The position numbers were made by a program, and so were the translations under genes. Source: Fibrobacterota bacterium (lineage in GTDB: Bacteria; Fibrobacterota; Fibrobacteria; UBA11236). Taken from it: 64,000 nt of DNA. The notes under the pieces were generated by a model. That model searched no databases, was not told the origin of the DNA, and saw only the letters and a list, made by a program, of their open reading frames with translations. Where the stretch lies: contig CANKII010000003.1 in assembly GCA_947482115.1 (NCBI GenBank), forward strand, positions 372,001 to 436,000, written 5' to 3'. Shown here in pieces: positions 36,757-45,742 of this stretch (positions are counted from its first letter, which is position 1; each line of letters begins with the position of its first letter).

Positions 36757-38438
36757 TGGCCACTTCGACAGATTCGACAGGCTCACTGCAGGCAGGCTCA
36801 GTGACCGATATCAAGGACAAAGCCCGTATGGACATTGTCATCGTGGGTCATGTGGATCATGGCAAAAGCACGGTGATTGGACGTTTACTGGCCGATACCG
36901 GATCGCTGCCCGATGGCAAACTGGAATCGGTGCGTGCGTTTTGCGAAAAAAACTCGCGGCCTTTTGAATATGCCTTTCTGCTCGACGCCCTCAAGGATGA
37001 GCAGGCGCAGGGCATCACCATCGACACCGCGCGTACGTTTTTCAAATCAGAGAAGCGCGATTACGTCATCATCGATGCACCGGGTCATATCGAGTTTTTG
37101 AAGAACATGGTGACCGGCGCTGCCCGCGCCGAAGCCGCCGTGCTTGTGATCGATGCCAAGGAAGGCATTCAGGAGAACAGCAAACGCCACGGCTATTTAC
37201 TTTCGATGCTCGGCATCCGCCAAATCGTGGTGGCCGTGAACAAGATGGATTTGGTCGATTATTCGCGACAGGCTTTTGAGGACATTCGCGATGAATACAT
37301 GGCGTTCCTCGCACGCATTGGCGCAACGCCGCGTTTCTTCGTTCCCCTTGCCGCCTTTCCCGGCGAAAACATGGTGAAGGCTTCGGAGAAAATGCCCTGG
37401 TACAAGGGACCCGATTTGCTTTCCGCTGTAGATGCTTTTGAAAAGTCGCCGTCGAAAAATCACCAGCCTTTCCGCATGCCGGTGGAGGACATTTACAAGT
37501 TTACGGCGCACGGCGACGATCGCCGCATCGTAGCTGGTCGCGTGGAATCCGGAACCTTGCATGTCGGTGATGAAGTGGTGTTTTTGCCTTCTGGAAAACA
37601 CAGCAAAGTTCAAAGCATTGAAGGATTCAACGCTCCGACGAAGACTGAAGTTCATGCCGGATGGTCCACAGGCGTGACGCTTTCGACGCAGGTGTATTTG
37701 GGTCGCGGTGAATTAATGGCTCGTGTCGGCGAAGTTCAGCCCGAGGTTTCCAATCGCATCCGGGTCAATATTTTCTGGATGGGGAAATCGGCCCTGCGCA
37801 TGGGCCGGGATTATTTCCTGAAGCTGGGCACGACCAAGGTTGCGGTGCGTTTGCATCACATCAATTATTTGATCGACGCCTCGGAAAACGGACGCGAACA
37901 CGATCCGGATCGCGTGGAGCGACACGATGTGGCGGATTGCATTCTGCAATTGCGCAAGCCCATCGCCTTTGACGCCATCTCCTCACTGGAAGGCACCGGT
38001 CGCTTTGTCATTGTGGATCAATATGAAATCGCCGGCGGCGGCATCATTCGCGAGGCTTTGGCCGCAGATGCGGATACAACTGCGGGTGTGGTTCAAGCGC
38101 ACAAAAATCTGTTGCACAGCACCGAATCGACAGGATCGGTTACGGTTTTGGTCGCACAAGGTACTGCTGCGGAAGAAGCGATTGAACGGATCCAAAAACA
38201 GTTGAGGCAGAAAATCGCCGTATTAAGTTTACCCGCTACATCCGATGAAGCAGGTTCGGCAGTGCAACGCCAGCAGCAGGAACGCGAAGACCTGCTCAAG
38301 AAGTTGGGCGAGGCCGCGTATTATCTGGCGGCCTACGGTGCTCCCGTGCTGATTCAGCTGGATGAGTTGGATGACATGGAAAAGCAATTGTTGGGTTCGC
38401 TGATTTCACCCATTTCCATGGATTGGAAAATCCTGTGA
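36756..38438 (+). CDS. cysN: Sulfate adenylyltransferase subunit 1 (GTPase) with C-terminal extension
   Basis: A 560-residue GTPase subunit that drives sulfate activation. G1 is GHVDHGKST, G3 DAPGH and G4 NKMD; EF-Tu-like domains II and III follow to about residue 430. Residues 3-17 (TSTDSTGSLQAGSVTD) are encoded by a palindromic repeat, so the enzyme begins properly only near KARMDIVIVG. After domain III there are about 130 additional residues (for example AAEEAIERIQKQL, GEAAYYLAAYGAPVLIQLDEL) that I cannot assign; they are not an APS kinase with a P-loop. A separate cysC follows. Confidence 0.93.
   Translation: MATSTDSTGSLQAGSVTDIKDKARMDIVIVGHVDHGKSTVIGRLLADTGSLPDGKLESVRAFCEKNSRPFEYAFLLDALKDEQAQGITIDTARTFFKSEKRDYVIIDAPGHIEFLKNMVTGAARAEAAVLVIDAKEGIQENSKRHGYLLSMLGIRQIVVAVNKMDLVDYSRQAFEDIRDEYMAFLARIGATPRFFVPLAAFPGENMVKASEKMPWYKGPDLLSAVDAFEKSPSKNHQPFRMPVEDIYKFTAHGDDRRIVAGRVESGTLHVGDEVVFLPSGKHSKVQSIEGFNAPTKTEVHAGWSTGVTLSTQVYLGRGELMARVGEVQPEVSNRIRVNIFWMGKSALRMGRDYFLKLGTTKVAVRLHHINYLIDASENGREHDPDRVERHDVADCILQLRKPIAFDAISSLEGTGRFVIVDQYEIAGGGIIREALAADADTTAGVVQAHKNLLHSTESTGSVTVLVAQGTAAEEAIERIQKQLRQKIAVLSLPATSDEAGSAVQRQQQEREDLLKKLGEAAYYLAAYGAPVLIQLDELDDMEKQLLGSLISPISMDWKIL
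36758..36806 (+). repeat. Palindromic repeat, copy 3 (inside cysN start; long subtype)
   Basis: Stem GGCCACT/AGTGACC with one mismatch, enclosing a longer centre with two TTCGACA-type units and GCTCACTGCAGGCAGGCTC. The same long centre occurs in copy 9. It encodes residues 2-17 of CysN in frame. Confidence 0.75.
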
Positions 38439-39061
38439 GCGGTTCCGAATCCGAAAACCGCAACCTCACCGTGCATGAAGTCAGTGTACGGCACGAGGAT
38501 CGCGTCCGGATTTCCGGACAGAGCGGCGCGGTTTTATGGTTCACTGGACTTTCCGGCAGCGGAAAATCCACCGTAGCAAATGCCGTGGAACAAAAGCTTA
38601 ACCAACTTGGACGTTTGACTTATTTGCTGGATGGCGACAACGTGCGCAACGGCCTGTGCGCGGATTTGAGTTTCTCGGATGCGGATCGTCATGAGAACAT
38701 CCGCCGTGTGGCGCATGTGGCCAAACTTTTTTGGGATGCAAATCTCATCACCTTGGTTTCCTTCATTTCACCCTTCCGCGCCGAGCGCCAGGTTGCACGT
38801 GATTTGATCGGAAACGATTTCATTGAAATTTTTGTGGATGCTTCACTGGAGACCTGTGAGCAAAGGGATCCCAAAGGCTTGTACAAGAAAGCCCGCCAAG
38901 GCCTTATTCCGGAATTCACGGGAATCTCATCACCTTATGAGGCACCGGAAAATCCGGAGGTTGCGTTGAAGACGGGAGAGGAAAGTCTTGAGGTTTGTGT
39001 AGAGAAGGTTTTAGCATATCTGCGGAGCAAAGGATATATCAGGTCGCCGTCCGCATCCTAA
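38435..39061 (+). CDS. cysC: Adenylylsulfate kinase
   Basis: A 208-residue APS kinase that makes 3'-phosphoadenylylsulfate. The P-loop is TGLSGSGKST, followed by LLDGDNVRNGL, DRHENIRRV, VSFISPFRAER and the lid GLYKKARQG. The GTG at 38435 overlaps the cysN stop (GTGA) and has GGAAAA upstream; a TTG at 38423 is an alternative. With cysDN it forms a sulfate-activation operon; the sulfate permease gene at 47981 may serve the same pathway. Confidence 0.95.
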   Translation: MSGSESENRNLTVHEVSVRHEDRVRISGQSGAVLWFTGLSGSGKSTVANAVEQKLNQLGRLTYLLDGDNVRNGLCADLSFSDADRHENIRRVAHVAKLFWDANLITLVSFISPFRAERQVARDLIGNDFIEIFVDASLETCEQRDPKGLYKKARQGLIPEFTGISSPYEAPENPEVALKTGEESLEVCVEKVLAYLRSKGYIRSPSAS

Positions 39062-39070
39062 TCCTGTTTC

Positions 39071-40636
39071 TTATCGTCCCGACAGTGTCATCTTCCGTGT
39101 CGCAGAAAATTCACCGACTCGGATCGAATAGAGATAAACGCCTCCGGGCAGATTTCCCCGTTTGAATTCCACCGTGTGCTCGCCCGGAGAAAATGTTTTC
39201 CCCGCCAGCTCCGCCACTTCCCGCCCTTGCAGGGAACGCACCTTCAGCGACACAAAACCCTCGCGTGGGATTGTGAATCGAATCGCCATGCTCCCGTTCA
39301 AGCCGTTCACGGTTTCTCCGAGCGCGTAATCCGCCGCCGGGAGAAGAACCTGCCTAATGGCCGTTGCGCCTTCGATGAACAGATTCGTGTCCACATAATT
39401 CCCCATCAACGTGTACCCCGCGATGTTGGGGTGCAGCCCGTCGTTGTAATAGACCGTCTGCATTCTCGTGGTGTCGCCGGGCGGAGCGTTTCTCAGAAGT
39501 TTGTCGAAATCGACGACGGCATCGTACTTGCCGGTGCTGAGGGCTGTGCCACGGATCCATGCGTTGATCCGACTGCGGCAAGCTTCGCTGTTGGCGCTGT
39601 AATAGCTGTTTCCACCAAAAGGCGTGAGGGTTGCGCCATAGACCTTGATGCCTCGGGCGTGCGCGGAATCGGCAATCGTAGTATAGGCGGCGATCACATT
39701 GTTGGAAGTGGTCATGGAACAACCGGTGTTTCCGATGTCGTTCACGGCCAATAGAATCATGATCCACTTCACACCCGAATGATCGAAGAGATCCCGCTTG
39801 TAGCGTTGGAGGCCAGGAGTACTGACACCGCCGCTCACCAAGTTGCCAGCCCCGATCCCGGAGTTGAGCACGCCGACGTGGCTCGTGCGCGCGTGGGCCA
39901 GAAGGTTCGTCGTGAGCGCATCCGTCCAACGGGTAAACGACTCGTTGGCAACGCCCAAACCGTCGGTGATGGAATTGCCGAGGATCGCGACGGCCGCCGC
40001 CGACTGCTGCGGTGCCAACACTTCCATGCTGCTGATGACCCAGCTGCCTTGGCCGCTCGCTCCCTGCTGGGTAGGTGTGGATCCGGAGAAGTTCACGTCG
40101 CGAAGATGGTTGCCAGCGAGAATGCGGGGTGTGGTCCGCGATCCGCGATGCACAGTGATGCCGGGATAGGTCCCGGGCGCGGGTGCGCCCGCACCGAAGT
40201 AGATGGTGATCTCCACCTTCAGGCCAGGCGTCAAGGGAAACGCAATGGGGTCGGACCACACGTAGGCGCTGGCCGCCATGGTGATCGAATCCTTGCCGCT
40301 AAACTTGAAGGTTCTGAGCGTGGTCGTGTCGATGATCCCGCCACCGGTCGATACGGCGATATTCGCTCCGTTGATCTTGACAGCGGTGTTGGTGTATTCG
40401 TTGGTGAAGCGCATGCGCAGCGTGTCGCCCCCGATGGAGACGCGCAACACTTGGCGCAGGGAATTATTGGCCAAGGCCATTCCCGGATTGAAGTTGCTTT
40501 GGGAGCTGACCAAGGGCTCCGGGGAAGTGGCCCACGTCGCCACCCACTTGGTCTGGGCGAAGAGATGGCCCACGCTCAGGGTCAGGCACAACGCCAGCAC
40601 CACCTGTTTTATCATGGTCTCGCGCATGGATTGCAT
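39071..40636 (-). CDS. Secreted SGNH/GDSL hydrolase with sorting-like C terminus
   Basis: A 521-residue protein. The start at 40636 has GAGGA four bases upstream; a signal peptide lies at about residues 8-28 (ends LFAQ). Residues 30-200 are a beta-sandwich-like region. The SGNH domain shows ILGNSITDG (Ser nucleophile), NSGIGAGNL (Gly), LLAVNDIG (Asn) and DGLHPN (Asp-His). The final 90 residues carry VSLKVRSLQGREV and GGVYLYSIRVGE, a sorting-like domain. The arrangement resembles secreted carbohydrate or lipid esterases; the substrate is not evident. Confidence 0.88.
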   Translation of the reverse strand: MQSMRETMIKQVVLALCLTLSVGHLFAQTKWVATWATSPEPLVSSQSNFNPGMALANNSLRQVLRVSIGGDTLRMRFTNEYTNTAVKINGANIAVSTGGGIIDTTTLRTFKFSGKDSITMAASAYVWSDPIAFPLTPGLKVEITIYFGAGAPAPGTYPGITVHRGSRTTPRILAGNHLRDVNFSGSTPTQQGASGQGSWVISSMEVLAPQQSAAAVAILGNSITDGLGVANESFTRWTDALTTNLLAHARTSHVGVLNSGIGAGNLVSGGVSTPGLQRYKRDLFDHSGVKWIMILLAVNDIGNTGCSMTTSNNVIAAYTTIADSAHARGIKVYGATLTPFGGNSYYSANSEACRSRINAWIRGTALSTGKYDAVVDFDKLLRNAPPGDTTRMQTVYYNDGLHPNIAGYTLMGNYVDTNLFIEGATAIRQVLLPAADYALGETVNGLNGSMAIRFTIPREGFVSLKVRSLQGREVAELAGKTFSPGEHTVEFKRGNLPGGVYLYSIRVGEFSATRKMTLSGR

Positions 40637-40811
40637 TTTATCCTCGTTGGGGCTGAAGCGAAATCCTTACCCGATATATAGCACACCGGAAACGGGTCGT
40701 GGCCTATTTGGGATAAAACGGGCATGTTGAGGGTGCTTTTCGCGATAAAATCCCCGGCATTTTTCCCGGTTTCGATGGATATTTATATCGACTTGACTCA
40801 GGGGTTCCAGC

Positions 40812-42836
40812 ATGTTTTTTAACACACGTTTTCACGGTCTTTTTTTAGGGCTCGGCGCGCTCGCGTTGGGCGGGCTTCTCTCAAGCGCGCACGCGCAGGC
40901 TTTTCCGTCGACGGCGAATCCGAAAATTGTCACGACCACGGTCCCGAATACCACTTACCCCACCATGGGTGTGGCGTTTCTCTCGGACGGTCGGATGCTT
41001 CTTTTAGGTACGGCAATCAACACAAGCCCGGGCAACGGAGCGTTGGGACAAGGCTACGTGGAACCCGCCGATGGGAACAATGCGTTATATATCGTCAGCG
41101 GACTTAGCCGAACCGGCAGTCTTTCAGGCGCCACCATCACAAAGATCCTGGATTCGATGACGGGTCCGCCACCGGGCGTAGTTGTAGTCAACGATACAGT
41201 GTATGTGGCGGACCGCGACGGTTTCTACCGGGTGAATAGTCTCGCTCCTGCCAAAACCGCACGATCACAAAATGCCACCCGCATCATCAGCACCCCCACC
41301 CTCGACTCCACCTTCACATGGAACCGCGGACCGACCGGACATCAGTGGATATTCACGCCTGTGTACTACAACGGACGGTTCTATTCCCAATACAGCGGGT
41401 CCATCATTCCGGGAGGCACTTCGAACGCTCCGCCGACCAGCACTTTCTCGGGTGGACTGCTTTCATGGGCGAAAGACTCGATCATCCCCTTAAACGCCAA
41501 GGCGAATAGCGGATTCAGAAAGGAATCCGGGGGCCTGCGCTCACCCAACGGCTTTGCCTCAAATGGTGAATATATGCTGGGCACCGACAACCAGGGCAGT
41601 TTCAACCCCGGCAATCCCATTCGACTCTTCAAACCCGGTCAGCCACTGGTGACTTATGGCACGCGGCAATCCACCCCCACCAACGCGGGTGGCGCAACCG
41701 GCATCACCAATCTTTTGCGGAACTGGGCCGAGGATCTACCCTACCAACCGCCTTTGATCTGGGTGCCTTACGGCCCTCCGAATAATTCCCTCAGCCAGCC
41801 ACTCTACTTGACCTTCGGTCCCTACAAGGGCGATTGGATCGTGGGCGACGTGACGGACGCAGGCATGGGGCGCGTGCACGTGGACAACGTGGATAATTCA
41901 GGCAACTATCAGGCCTCTTATCACTTTTTTACGGGTACCAGCATCAATTCGACCGGAGCCACAGAAACCAAGGCCATCAACCGTCTGGCCATATCTCCGG
42001 ATTCCGCCATCTACGTCGGCACCTTGCTCCATCCCGGGAATTGGCCCAGTGGCAACGCGGGTCCCATGTTCCGCATGACCTTCAAGGACACTGCCACTTT
42101 TGAAATTCTGGCCATGCGATCACGCAAGAGTGCTGCGGGTACCACGAACGGCGTGGAGCTTTTCTTCTCCCAGCCCGTTAATCCAACTACCGTTACGACG
42201 TCGAGTTTCACGCTCCAGCAGCTCAACTATATGCTGGGCGCAAACTATGGCTGCAACAGTACTCTGTGCACCACGAAAACACCTCAAGTAGCGAGTGTTG
42301 CTTTCTCGAATGACAACCGCAAGGTGTTCGTTGCGATTTCCACCCCGGATACAAGCATCGGTGCAGCGCATATCGGCACGCTCGGTGTTGGCAACAACCC
42401 TACCGGAGTCTGGGGCGGTGCAGGCAGACAGGATCGCACTTTGAGCGTCACGGTCAACACCAGCGTGAAGTCGGCAACGGGCGCTTCACTCCTGTATAAT
42501 ATCGCGTGGATGGGCTGGTTTTATCAATCCCAGACAACTTTCGATCCGGCCAATGTGGATCAGGTGCCCTCCCCCATTGCTTTCAGAGGCATCAAGCCGG
42601 AAGCCATGCGGCTGGCGTCAGCCGTCACTGTCAGTTCGCTGGCGGGTCTGATGAACGTACGCATCGACATTCCGGGCCGGACCAAGGTGTCCCTTTACAA
42701 ATTGAACGGCTCGCTCCTTGAGGAAAAGACGGGTTCCGGTTCGTTCGATTTCGATGTTCGCGCGTTCGGAGGCGGTTTGCATCTCCTGCGGATTCAACAG
42801 GGAGAAACCGTATACTCCCGCCCCGTCCTGTTCTGA
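40812..42836 (+). CDS. Large secreted protein with sorting-like C terminus, possible beta-propeller
   Basis: A 674-residue protein with a signal peptide ending at AHAQ (residue 29). The chain is rich in short strand-turn segments (VAFLSDGRMLLLG, VVVNDTVYVADRDGFYRV, RLAISPDSAIYVGTLL), in the manner of glucose/sorbosone dehydrogenase-like propellers, but no catalytic motif is clear. Residues 440-560 hold a second beta domain (VELFFSQPVNPTTV). The C terminus has VSLYKLNGSLLEE and GGLHLLRIQQGE. It is divergent from the SGNH hydrolase and followed by a strong terminator. Confidence 0.7.
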   Translation: MFFNTRFHGLFLGLGALALGGLLSSAHAQAFPSTANPKIVTTTVPNTTYPTMGVAFLSDGRMLLLGTAINTSPGNGALGQGYVEPADGNNALYIVSGLSRTGSLSGATITKILDSMTGPPPGVVVVNDTVYVADRDGFYRVNSLAPAKTARSQNATRIISTPTLDSTFTWNRGPTGHQWIFTPVYYNGRFYSQYSGSIIPGGTSNAPPTSTFSGGLLSWAKDSIIPLNAKANSGFRKESGGLRSPNGFASNGEYMLGTDNQGSFNPGNPIRLFKPGQPLVTYGTRQSTPTNAGGATGITNLLRNWAEDLPYQPPLIWVPYGPPNNSLSQPLYLTFGPYKGDWIVGDVTDAGMGRVHVDNVDNSGNYQASYHFFTGTSINSTGATETKAINRLAISPDSAIYVGTLLHPGNWPSGNAGPMFRMTFKDTATFEILAMRSRKSAAGTTNGVELFFSQPVNPTTVTTSSFTLQQLNYMLGANYGCNSTLCTTKTPQVASVAFSNDNRKVFVAISTPDTSIGAAHIGTLGVGNNPTGVWGGAGRQDRTLSVTVNTSVKSATGASLLYNIAWMGWFYQSQTTFDPANVDQVPSPIAFRGIKPEAMRLASAVTVSSLAGLMNVRIDIPGRTKVSLYKLNGSLLEEKTGSGSFDFDVRAFGGGLHLLRIQQGETVYSRPVLF

Positions 42837-42862
42837 CAGCAAACCCCTAGAGCAATCCAATA

Positions 42863-42894
42863 AAAAGCCCCGGGCCGTATGGCCCGGGGCTTTT
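42863..42894. terminator. Bidirectional rho-independent terminator
   Basis: A perfect 14-pair stem (AAAAGCCCCGGGCC with its complement) around the loop GTAT. It ends the secreted-protein gene and, in reverse, the convergent Hsp20 gene. Confidence 0.92.
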
Positions 42895-42903
42895 GCCGTC
42901 CGA

Positions 42904-43320
42904 TTATTTAATCTCGACGGTCTTGGGTTTCGCTTCCTCAGCCTTCGGGATGCGGAGTTGTAAAACTCCATCTTTGTGCGTGGCCTCGATGGCGTCGCTC
43001 TTCACATTGCGCGGAAGGTCGAAGGCGCGGGAGAAGTTCCCGGATCTCGATTCCGTGTAATGGTAGCGGCCTTCCTCTTTTTGCGTGGCGACTTCCTTGT
43101 GACCGCTCAGAATCAACCGGCTTTCCTTGACTTCAACAGTCAGGTTTTCCCGGGCGACTCCCGGAAGTTCGGCTCGTACCAAATAGGCGTCGGATGTTTC
43201 GACAACGTCCACCTTGGGTCTGAAGTTGACGCGTTCGCTGGATGCCGTTCGTTCGAACTCGTCGAAAAATCGGTCGACCCAGGCGGCGGGGTAATTGGGA
43301 CGTGTGCAGGTAGCGTACAT
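42904..43320 (-). CDS. Hsp20-family small heat-shock chaperone
   Basis: A 138-residue ATP-independent chaperone. The alpha-crystallin domain runs from VDVVETSDAYLVRAELPGV (about residue 38) to DGVLQLRIPK, which contains the family GVL signature; a Lys/Glu-rich tail follows. GGAGG lies five bases before the start. No CIRCE-type inverted repeat or other heat-shock operator was found upstream. Confidence 0.95.
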   Translation of the reverse strand: MYATCTRPNYPAAWVDRFFDEFERTASSERVNFRPKVDVVETSDAYLVRAELPGVARENLTVEVKESRLILSGHKEVATQKEEGRYHYTESRSGNFSRAFDLPRNVKSDAIEATHKDGVLQLRIPKAEEAKPKTVEIK

Positions 43321-43497
43321 GATGATTCCTCCTTAATGGAATTTGTGTGGTGATGGATGAGAACGCAAGGCGTGTGCCAACCACCTGCTGTTATGAAAAG
43401 GCTTTGAGAGACCAGAAATTCGGGGTATTCCAGAAGACAATTTTCACCCTGAAACAGTGGGTCGAACGCTTTGTCCGACTTTGATACATTCCCATCC

Positions 43498-44361
43498 ATG
43501 GGATTTGAAATCAATGACAATACTATGCGGCGGTTGTTTGAAATCTGGAGCCTGCCGTTGCCGCATCAGGAACTGGTGCTATTTGCTTTGCGCGGCAGCC
43601 GCATTTTGGGGAAACCCAAAGGCTGGTCTGCGTCGTTAAAATTGGAATTGGCCCCGCTGGATTATCAGCATTTGCGTTGCACGATCGGAATCTGGAATCA
43701 GAAAACAGGCAAGGTGTTTGCCGCGCCGGGTTCCACCGTTCCGCATCGCGACAATGTTCTCAAGGCTGCATCGCGCAAGGGAAAAATGAAGGGGCGTGGA
43801 ACCAATCAAATCGAACCGGGATTTTACACCGACCTGCACAAGGGTGAACATTTGCAGGGCAAACTTATGGGTCATGCGGCTTTGCGGCAAACTGCATATC
43901 GTTTCTATCGCCGCACTTATCATGCGCCGCCTTACACCAAAAAAGATCCCTTGTACTTCAGTAATCCTTACGACAACCTGCATTGCGCCTGGAATCTGAA
44001 CGGAGTCGCTGAAGGGTTTCGCAGTTCGGGCTGCATGGTAGTGGCGGGAATGCCGCATTGCCCGCGCCTCCCGGATTCGGGGCCGAATCAGGGAGCGTGG
44101 AAAACCTTTCACGACTTGGTGTATGCCGGATCGCAAAAGAATTTTCCGCTTCTGCTTCTTCCGGCGGCCCAAGTTCAAAAGACTTTGACGTCAAAAAAGC
44201 CAACACCAAATCTCTGCTATAGGTCACAGGGAAAGTTGGTGGAGGATTTGCAGAGAAGTTTAAAGCAAAAGAAATTTTATTCTGGTTCGATTAACGGGAA
44301 ACTTGACGCTGCTACTTACCGGGCCTGGAATCGCTCGGGAGAGAATCCACACATCTCTTAA
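43498..44361 (+). CDS. Possible L,D-transpeptidase-like protein with peptidoglycan-binding domain
   Basis: About 287 residues. The C terminus (about 250-283) matches a peptidoglycan-binding repeat: LVEDLQRSLKQKKFYSGSING, then KLDAATYRAWN. In the middle, a His (NLHCAW) is followed about 14 residues later by SSGCMVV, which recalls the H...SHGC active site of YkuD-type L,D-transpeptidases, here with Ser in place of the usual His before Gly-Cys. No signal peptide is visible. The start is uncertain: TTG 43471, ATG 43498 or ATG 43525, none with a good binding site. Its 3' end overlaps murD by 50 bases on the opposite strand. Confidence 0.6.
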   Translation: MGFEINDNTMRRLFEIWSLPLPHQELVLFALRGSRILGKPKGWSASLKLELAPLDYQHLRCTIGIWNQKTGKVFAAPGSTVPHRDNVLKAASRKGKMKGRGTNQIEPGFYTDLHKGEHLQGKLMGHAALRQTAYRFYRRTYHAPPYTKKDPLYFSNPYDNLHCAWNLNGVAEGFRSSGCMVVAGMPHCPRLPDSGPNQGAWKTFHDLVYAGSQKNFPLLLLPAAQVQKTLTSKKPTPNLCYRSQGKLVEDLQRSLKQKKFYSGSINGKLDAATYRAWNRSGENPHIS

Positions 44362-45667
44362 ATGCGTACCCGCGTTCCTTGTAATTCGCGAAGAGGCCGA
44401 ACGAAGCGCAGGCCGGTGAGAGAAGAATGGAACCGGAAGAGATTTCCGATCGCAAAAACTCCAACGCCTCTTCCAGTGAATTGCAAATGCGATACTTCGA
44501 TTGATTGAACGCTCCGGCGACACGGAGTTCGGTTTCCAGTCGATGTGCTGTGTGTCCGATGAGAGCAATCGCACTTAGATGGGACTCGGACGCCAGACCC
44601 TGCGCCAACTCCGTGAAGTCCGCGAATTTTTCGGATCCTCCGAGAATCAATCCGAGTGGTTTTCCACGCAACGCCCGCACAGCAGCCAAGGCCGCTTCGG
44701 GTCGCGTGGCATAGGAATCGTTGTAATAGGAAATACCGTCCACATTGCGCACAAATTCAAGGCGATGTTCCAAGGGAGCGAAATCTTTGGCGGCGTTGCA
44801 AACATTCTCCGCTGAAACGCCCAATTCCAAAGCAACTGTTGCAGCGGACGCCAGATTTTCCAAATTGAATGCGCCGAGCAACTGCGTTTCGTCGAGATGC
44901 AGTTGGAACCCGCGCTCCGGCCATTCGATTCCCTGTTCCGACAGGCGCATGTCTCCCGTTTGGCCGAAGGAAATTTTGCGGCCTTGGCCCAAGGATCCAA
45001 TCCATGCCGAACCTTCGGTGTCCGCGAAGTACACGCATAAGTCTTTTGGCCCTTGATGTCTCGCGAGATTGGCTTTGTGATCCCAATACTCAGCTTGTGA
45101 AGCATGCCAGTCCAGATGTTCGGAGGTGGTTCGGAGAATCACAGCAACTCCCGGACTTTGATTCAACGTGGAAAGCTGAAAACTGCTCAGCTCCAGCAAC
45201 AGCCACTCATCCGGTTTCAAATCTTCAACAACATCCAGCGGGGGAAGTCCGATATTCCCGGCGAGCCGGTGGGAAACTCCGCCGCGTATTAACATGGCAG
45301 AAAGCAAAGAACAGCAAGTCCCCTTCCCCAGCGTTCCCGTCACACCGATAATGCGTCGACGATCCAAAGACTCCAAGGCAATCTCCACCTGGGAAGTGAG
45401 CGCTCCCCCCTGTTTTTTGAATGCCTCGATTTCAGAAACAAGGGGGCGCAAACCGGGAGATCGGATGGCCGTATGTATTCCCTGCAAACCTTGGAGATAG
45501 TCTTCGCCAAACCGACCGTGGATATCGGCAGGCAGCGGTTCGCTCGGAACAACGCGATCCAAGACGGTAATTTCGCGATAACCCCGGTTTTGGAGGTACC
45601 GTAAGGTGCTTTTACCCTCCAATCCGTATCCCAAAACCGCAATAGGTTCCCTTAATTTGGGGCGCAT
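44312..45667 (-). CDS. MurD-type muramyl ligase with altered active-site motifs
   Basis: A 451-residue Mur ligase with the three MurD domains: an N-terminal dinucleotide-like fold (AVLGYGLEGKST), the ATP domain and the C-terminal Glu domain (LLSPACASFGLFANYKERG). SSFQL, SEHLDWH and the carbamylated-Lys segment DHKANL support this. Two motifs are unusual: the P-loop reads GVTGTLGKGT where GTNGK(S/T)T is expected, and NDSYATR replaces NDSKATN. The EHLDWH segment recalls MurD2 enzymes that add L-glutamate in Xanthomonas. It stands alone, away from any division/cell-wall cluster, so a second, specialised ligase is possible. Confidence 0.82.
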   Translation of the reverse strand: MRPKLREPIAVLGYGLEGKSTLRYLQNRGYREITVLDRVVPSEPLPADIHGRFGEDYLQGLQGIHTAIRSPGLRPLVSEIEAFKKQGGALTSQVEIALESLDRRRIIGVTGTLGKGTCCSLLSAMLIRGGVSHRLAGNIGLPPLDVVEDLKPDEWLLLELSSFQLSTLNQSPGVAVILRTTSEHLDWHASQAEYWDHKANLARHQGPKDLCVYFADTEGSAWIGSLGQGRKISFGQTGDMRLSEQGIEWPERGFQLHLDETQLLGAFNLENLASAATVALELGVSAENVCNAAKDFAPLEHRLEFVRNVDGISYYNDSYATRPEAALAAVRALRGKPLGLILGGSEKFADFTELAQGLASESHLSAIALIGHTAHRLETELRVAGAFNQSKYRICNSLEEALEFLRSEISSGSILLSPACASFGLFANYKERGYAFKRCVDSLPSDSRPGK

Positions 45668-45742
45668 GCCCTTCCCTTCTTGGAGTCTAAAACCCCTAAT
45701 CTTATATTCCGCAAGCTATTTCGGCAGGGAAGATGCACATCC

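Noticed and set aside
38100-38140. A TCGACAGGATCGGT stretch in cysN resembling the repeat centre
   Set aside because: It lacks the GCTCA half and has no flanking complementary stem.
39354-40259. A 301-codon frame overlapping the SGNH hydrolase on the same strand
   Set aside because: The hydrolase frame has signal peptide, all SGNH blocks and a C-terminal domain; the alternative is Arg/His-rich without motifs.
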